Positions 15,190 through 17,024 of a stretch of 17,024 nt of DNA are shown in pieces (positions within the stretch are counted from its first letter, which is position 1; the number at the start of each line of letters is the position of its first letter). The position numbers and the translations under genes were made by a program. The stretch is from positions 1 to 17,024 of the forward strand of contig JAPUHG010000096.1 of NCBI GenBank assembly GCA_027297845.1, read 5' to 3'. Origin of the DNA: Gammaproteobacteria bacterium (GTDB lineage Bacteria; Pseudomonadota; Gammaproteobacteria; Steroidobacterales; MnTg04). Under the pieces are notes generated by a model. It ran no database searches. It was not told where the DNA came from and saw only the letters and a list, made by a program, of their open reading frames with translations.

Positions 15190-16304
15190 GCGGTCCCGTT
15201 ATGATCATGGCTGGTGGCACGGGTGGTCACGTGTACCCGGCGCTCGCGGTTGCACATGGCCTTATCGCCTGCGGCACGGATGTCGTCTGGCTGGGTACCC
15301 GACGGGGTCTCGAAGCAAGAGTCATTCCCCAGCAGCAAATACCGATCGAATGGATAACTGTATCCGGGTTGCGTGGTAAGGGTGTGATCGGCTGGTTGTT
15401 GGCGCCGTTCAGATTACTCAGGGCGCTTTTCCAATCGTTGTCGATATTGCGGAAAATTCAGCCATCGGCGGTGCTTGGTATGGGCGGGTTTGTTTCTGGT
15501 CCTGGAGGAGTGGCAGCTCGCCTGCTGGGACGCAGCCTGGTTATCCACGAACAAAATGCCGTCGCCGGCCTGACCAATCGCTTACTCGCCCGAATCGCAG
15601 ACCGTGTGCTCGAAGCGTTTCCAGGCAGTTACCCGAACCTGCGGCGAGTTACCGCTGGGATCGAGACCGTTGGCAACCCGGTTCGCGAAGATATTCTCTC
15701 GGTGCCGGAGCCGAATCAAAGACTGGCCGGGCGCAGCGGAAATCTTCGTTTGCTGATTCTTGGCGGTAGCCAGGGGGCGCTGCGTCTCAACACCATGGTC
15801 CCGCCGGCGCTCGTCAGGATCGATAGCGCAAGCCGGCCGGAAGTCTGGCACCAGGCCGGTGAGAAAACCCTGGAACAGGCAAAAGCCGCTTACCGGCAGC
15901 AAAGCGTTGCCGCGCGGATCGAGCCGTTCATAGACGATATGGCTGAGGCTTATGGCTGGGCTGACCTGGTGATCTGTCGTGCCGGCGCACTGACCGTTTT
16001 CGAGCTGGCGGCCGCCGGGTTGCCCGCGGTCCTCGTGCCATTCCCGTTTGCGGTTGACGACCACCAGACGCTGAATGCCAATTGGTTGGTAAGAGCCGGG
16101 GCCGCAGTCTTGCTTGCCGAGGAAGAACTGACCGCGCAATCGCTGGCTCGAATATTGCGGCGGTTTGCCGGTGACCGGCGGGAATTGCTTGCCATGGCGA
16201 ACCGGGCCAGGGCGCTGGCTGCTCCCGATGCTTGCGACAAGGTCGTCCGGGCCTGTCTTTCCGGTGCGCGGCCTTCCATGAATCGACGTGACGGTGGCTC
16301 ATGA
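15186..16304 (+). CDS. murG: UDP-GlcNAc:lipid I N-acetylglucosamine transferase MurG
   Basis: MurG is a peripheral GT-B glycosyltransferase on the inner membrane face that adds GlcNAc to lipid I, forming lipid II. It has 372 residues (E. coli 355). The N-terminal domain has G10-G-T-G-G-H15 and MGGFVSGPGGVAARL followed by IHEQNAVAGLTNR. The C-terminal, UDP-GlcNAc-binding domain has G193-G-S-Q-G197 and RAGALTVFELAAAGLPA with E273, and VPFPFAVDDHQTLNA after it. The last 14 or so residues (GARPSMNRRDGGS) go past the usual end and look unstructured. The ATG overlaps the ftsW stop (ATGA), preceded by GGGAAG, and the stop overlaps the murC ATG likewise. Confidence 0.97.
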   Translation: MSGPVMIMAGGTGGHVYPALAVAHGLIACGTDVVWLGTRRGLEARVIPQQQIPIEWITVSGLRGKGVIGWLLAPFRLLRALFQSLSILRKIQPSAVLGMGGFVSGPGGVAARLLGRSLVIHEQNAVAGLTNRLLARIADRVLEAFPGSYPNLRRVTAGIETVGNPVREDILSVPEPNQRLAGRSGNLRLLILGGSQGALRLNTMVPPALVRIDSASRPEVWHQAGEKTLEQAKAAYRQQSVAARIEPFIDDMAEAYGWADLVICRAGALTVFELAAAGLPAVLVPFPFAVDDHQTLNANWLVRAGAAVLLAEEELTAQSLARILRRFAGDRRELLAMANRARALAAPDACDKVVRACLSGARPSMNRRDGGS

Positions 16305-17024
16305 ACACTCGCATGCGCCGGATCAACAGGATTCACTTTGTCGGTATTGGCGGCGTGGGTATGGGCGGCATTGCCGAGGTGCTGCTGAACTTGGGTTACC
16401 AGGTTCAAGGATCCGATATTCGCCACAGCAGGGTCACCAGGCGCCTCGAGTCGCTGGGTGCCAAGATCTCAATTGGCCATCAGGCCGAAAATGTCGGTGA
16501 CGCGGATGTGATAGTCGTGTCCAGCGCTATTCGGGCAAGCAACCCCGAAATCGAAGCGGCGAGATTACAGCGTATTCCGGTCGTCCAGCGTGCAGAGATG
16601 CTGGCTGAATTGATGCGTCTGAAATATGGTATCGCCGTTGCTGGTACACACGGAAAAACAACAACGACATCCTTAGTAGCAACGGTGCTTGCGCATGCGC
16701 ATTTTGATCCGACTATGGTCATCGGTGGACGGCTCAACGTGCTGGGCTCGAATGCACGCCTTGGACAGGGTCGCTTTCTGGTCGCCGAAGCAGATGAAAG
16801 CGATGGGACGTTTCTCTTGCTTAGCCCGACTATTGTGGTCGTGACTAATATTGATCCTGAACACCTCGACTATTATGGACATATGGATCGCGTTCGGGCT
16901 GCCTATCTCGACTTTATCAATCGGGTACCCTTTTACGGTCGTGCTGTGCTGTGCCTGGATAGCGTCAATGTTCGCGCCCTCCTGCCGCAGGTGCGCAAAC
17001 GCTTTGTGACCTACGGCTGTAGTC
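16301..17024 (+). CDS. murC: UDP-MurNAc-L-alanine ligase MurC (N-terminal part)
   Basis: MurC starts peptide stem assembly by joining L-alanine to UDP-MurNAc with ATP. The frame starts at ATG 16301, overlapping the murG stop by 4 bases, and is open for 241 codons to the right edge, about half of the usual 460-490 residues. The N-terminal UDP-binding domain shows IHFVGIGGVGMGGIAEVLL from residue 11, GSDIRHSRVTRRLE, and VVSSAI. The ATPase domain has the P-loop G115-T-H-G-K119-T-T121, then GGRLN, LVAEADESDGTFL, and NIDPEHLDYYG. The motifs are intact in the visible part. After murC one would expect murB, ddl and the ftsQ-ftsA-ftsZ group, but they lie outside this window. Confidence 0.96.
   Translation, partial: MNTRMRRINRIHFVGIGGVGMGGIAEVLLNLGYQVQGSDIRHSRVTRRLESLGAKISIGHQAENVGDADVIVVSSAIRASNPEIEAARLQRIPVVQRAEMLAELMRLKYGIAVAGTHGKTTTTSLVATVLAHAHFDPTMVIGGRLNVLGSNARLGQGRFLVAEADESDGTFLLLSPTIVVVTNIDPEHLDYYGHMDRVRAAYLDFINRVPFYGRAVLCLDSVNVRALLPQVRKRFVTYGCS

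Overview
This window is an ordinary but very complete piece of a gammaproteobacterial chromosome. It holds the division and cell wall (dcw/mra) cluster together with the lpoA-yraN-SIS neighbourhood and the RNase P RNA gene. The gene order (lpoA group divergent from rsmI, then rnpB, then mraZ and the dcw genes) resembles what is known from Pseudomonas and other non-enteric Gammaproteobacteria. The presence of LpoA, the meso-diaminopimelate-type MurE motif (DNPR) and a type A RNase P RNA also fit a Gram-negative gammaproteobacterium. Base composition is moderately GC-rich and even across the window. I see no mobile elements, CRISPR arrays, tRNAs or rRNAs. The species cannot be named from this sequence alone.

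Left arm (1-3512, minus strand): lpoA (outer membrane lipoprotein activator of PBP1A), yraN (nuclease-fold protein of unknown role), a SIS-domain sugar phosphate isomerase that keeps the metal and catalytic residues of GmhA, and the N-terminal third of a FAD-linked oxidase that runs off the left edge. E. coli and Pseudomonas have a BON-domain lipoprotein (dolP) after the SIS gene; here that position is taken by the oxidase.

Centre (3513-5141): a divergent control region, rsmI (16S rRNA 2'-O-methyltransferase) on the plus strand, then rnpB with a visible P1 helix and a plausible promoter, then a regulatory region before mraZ. That last region has a near-consensus sigma-70 promoter, an 18-bp palindrome over its -35 box, and three 10-bp-spaced TGGRN repeats just downstream of the -10 that match the known MraZ operator pattern.

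Right arm (5142-17024, plus strand): mraZ, rsmH, ftsL, ftsI, murE, murF, mraY, murD, ftsW, murG and the first half of murC, in the classical order. Junctions are overlaps of 1 or 4 bases, or gaps of at most 12 bases, so this reads as one translationally coupled operon. The products build UDP-MurNAc-pentapeptide (MurC-F), move it to the lipid carrier (MraY, MurG), and polymerise and cross-link it at the septum (FtsW, FtsI with FtsL). MraZ is the likely autoregulator and RsmH links to ribosome modification. I found no previously undescribed system. The points most worth a second look are the control elements in front of mraZ, the paired palindrome and TATAAT between lpoA and rsmI, and the altered content at the end of the lpoA operon.
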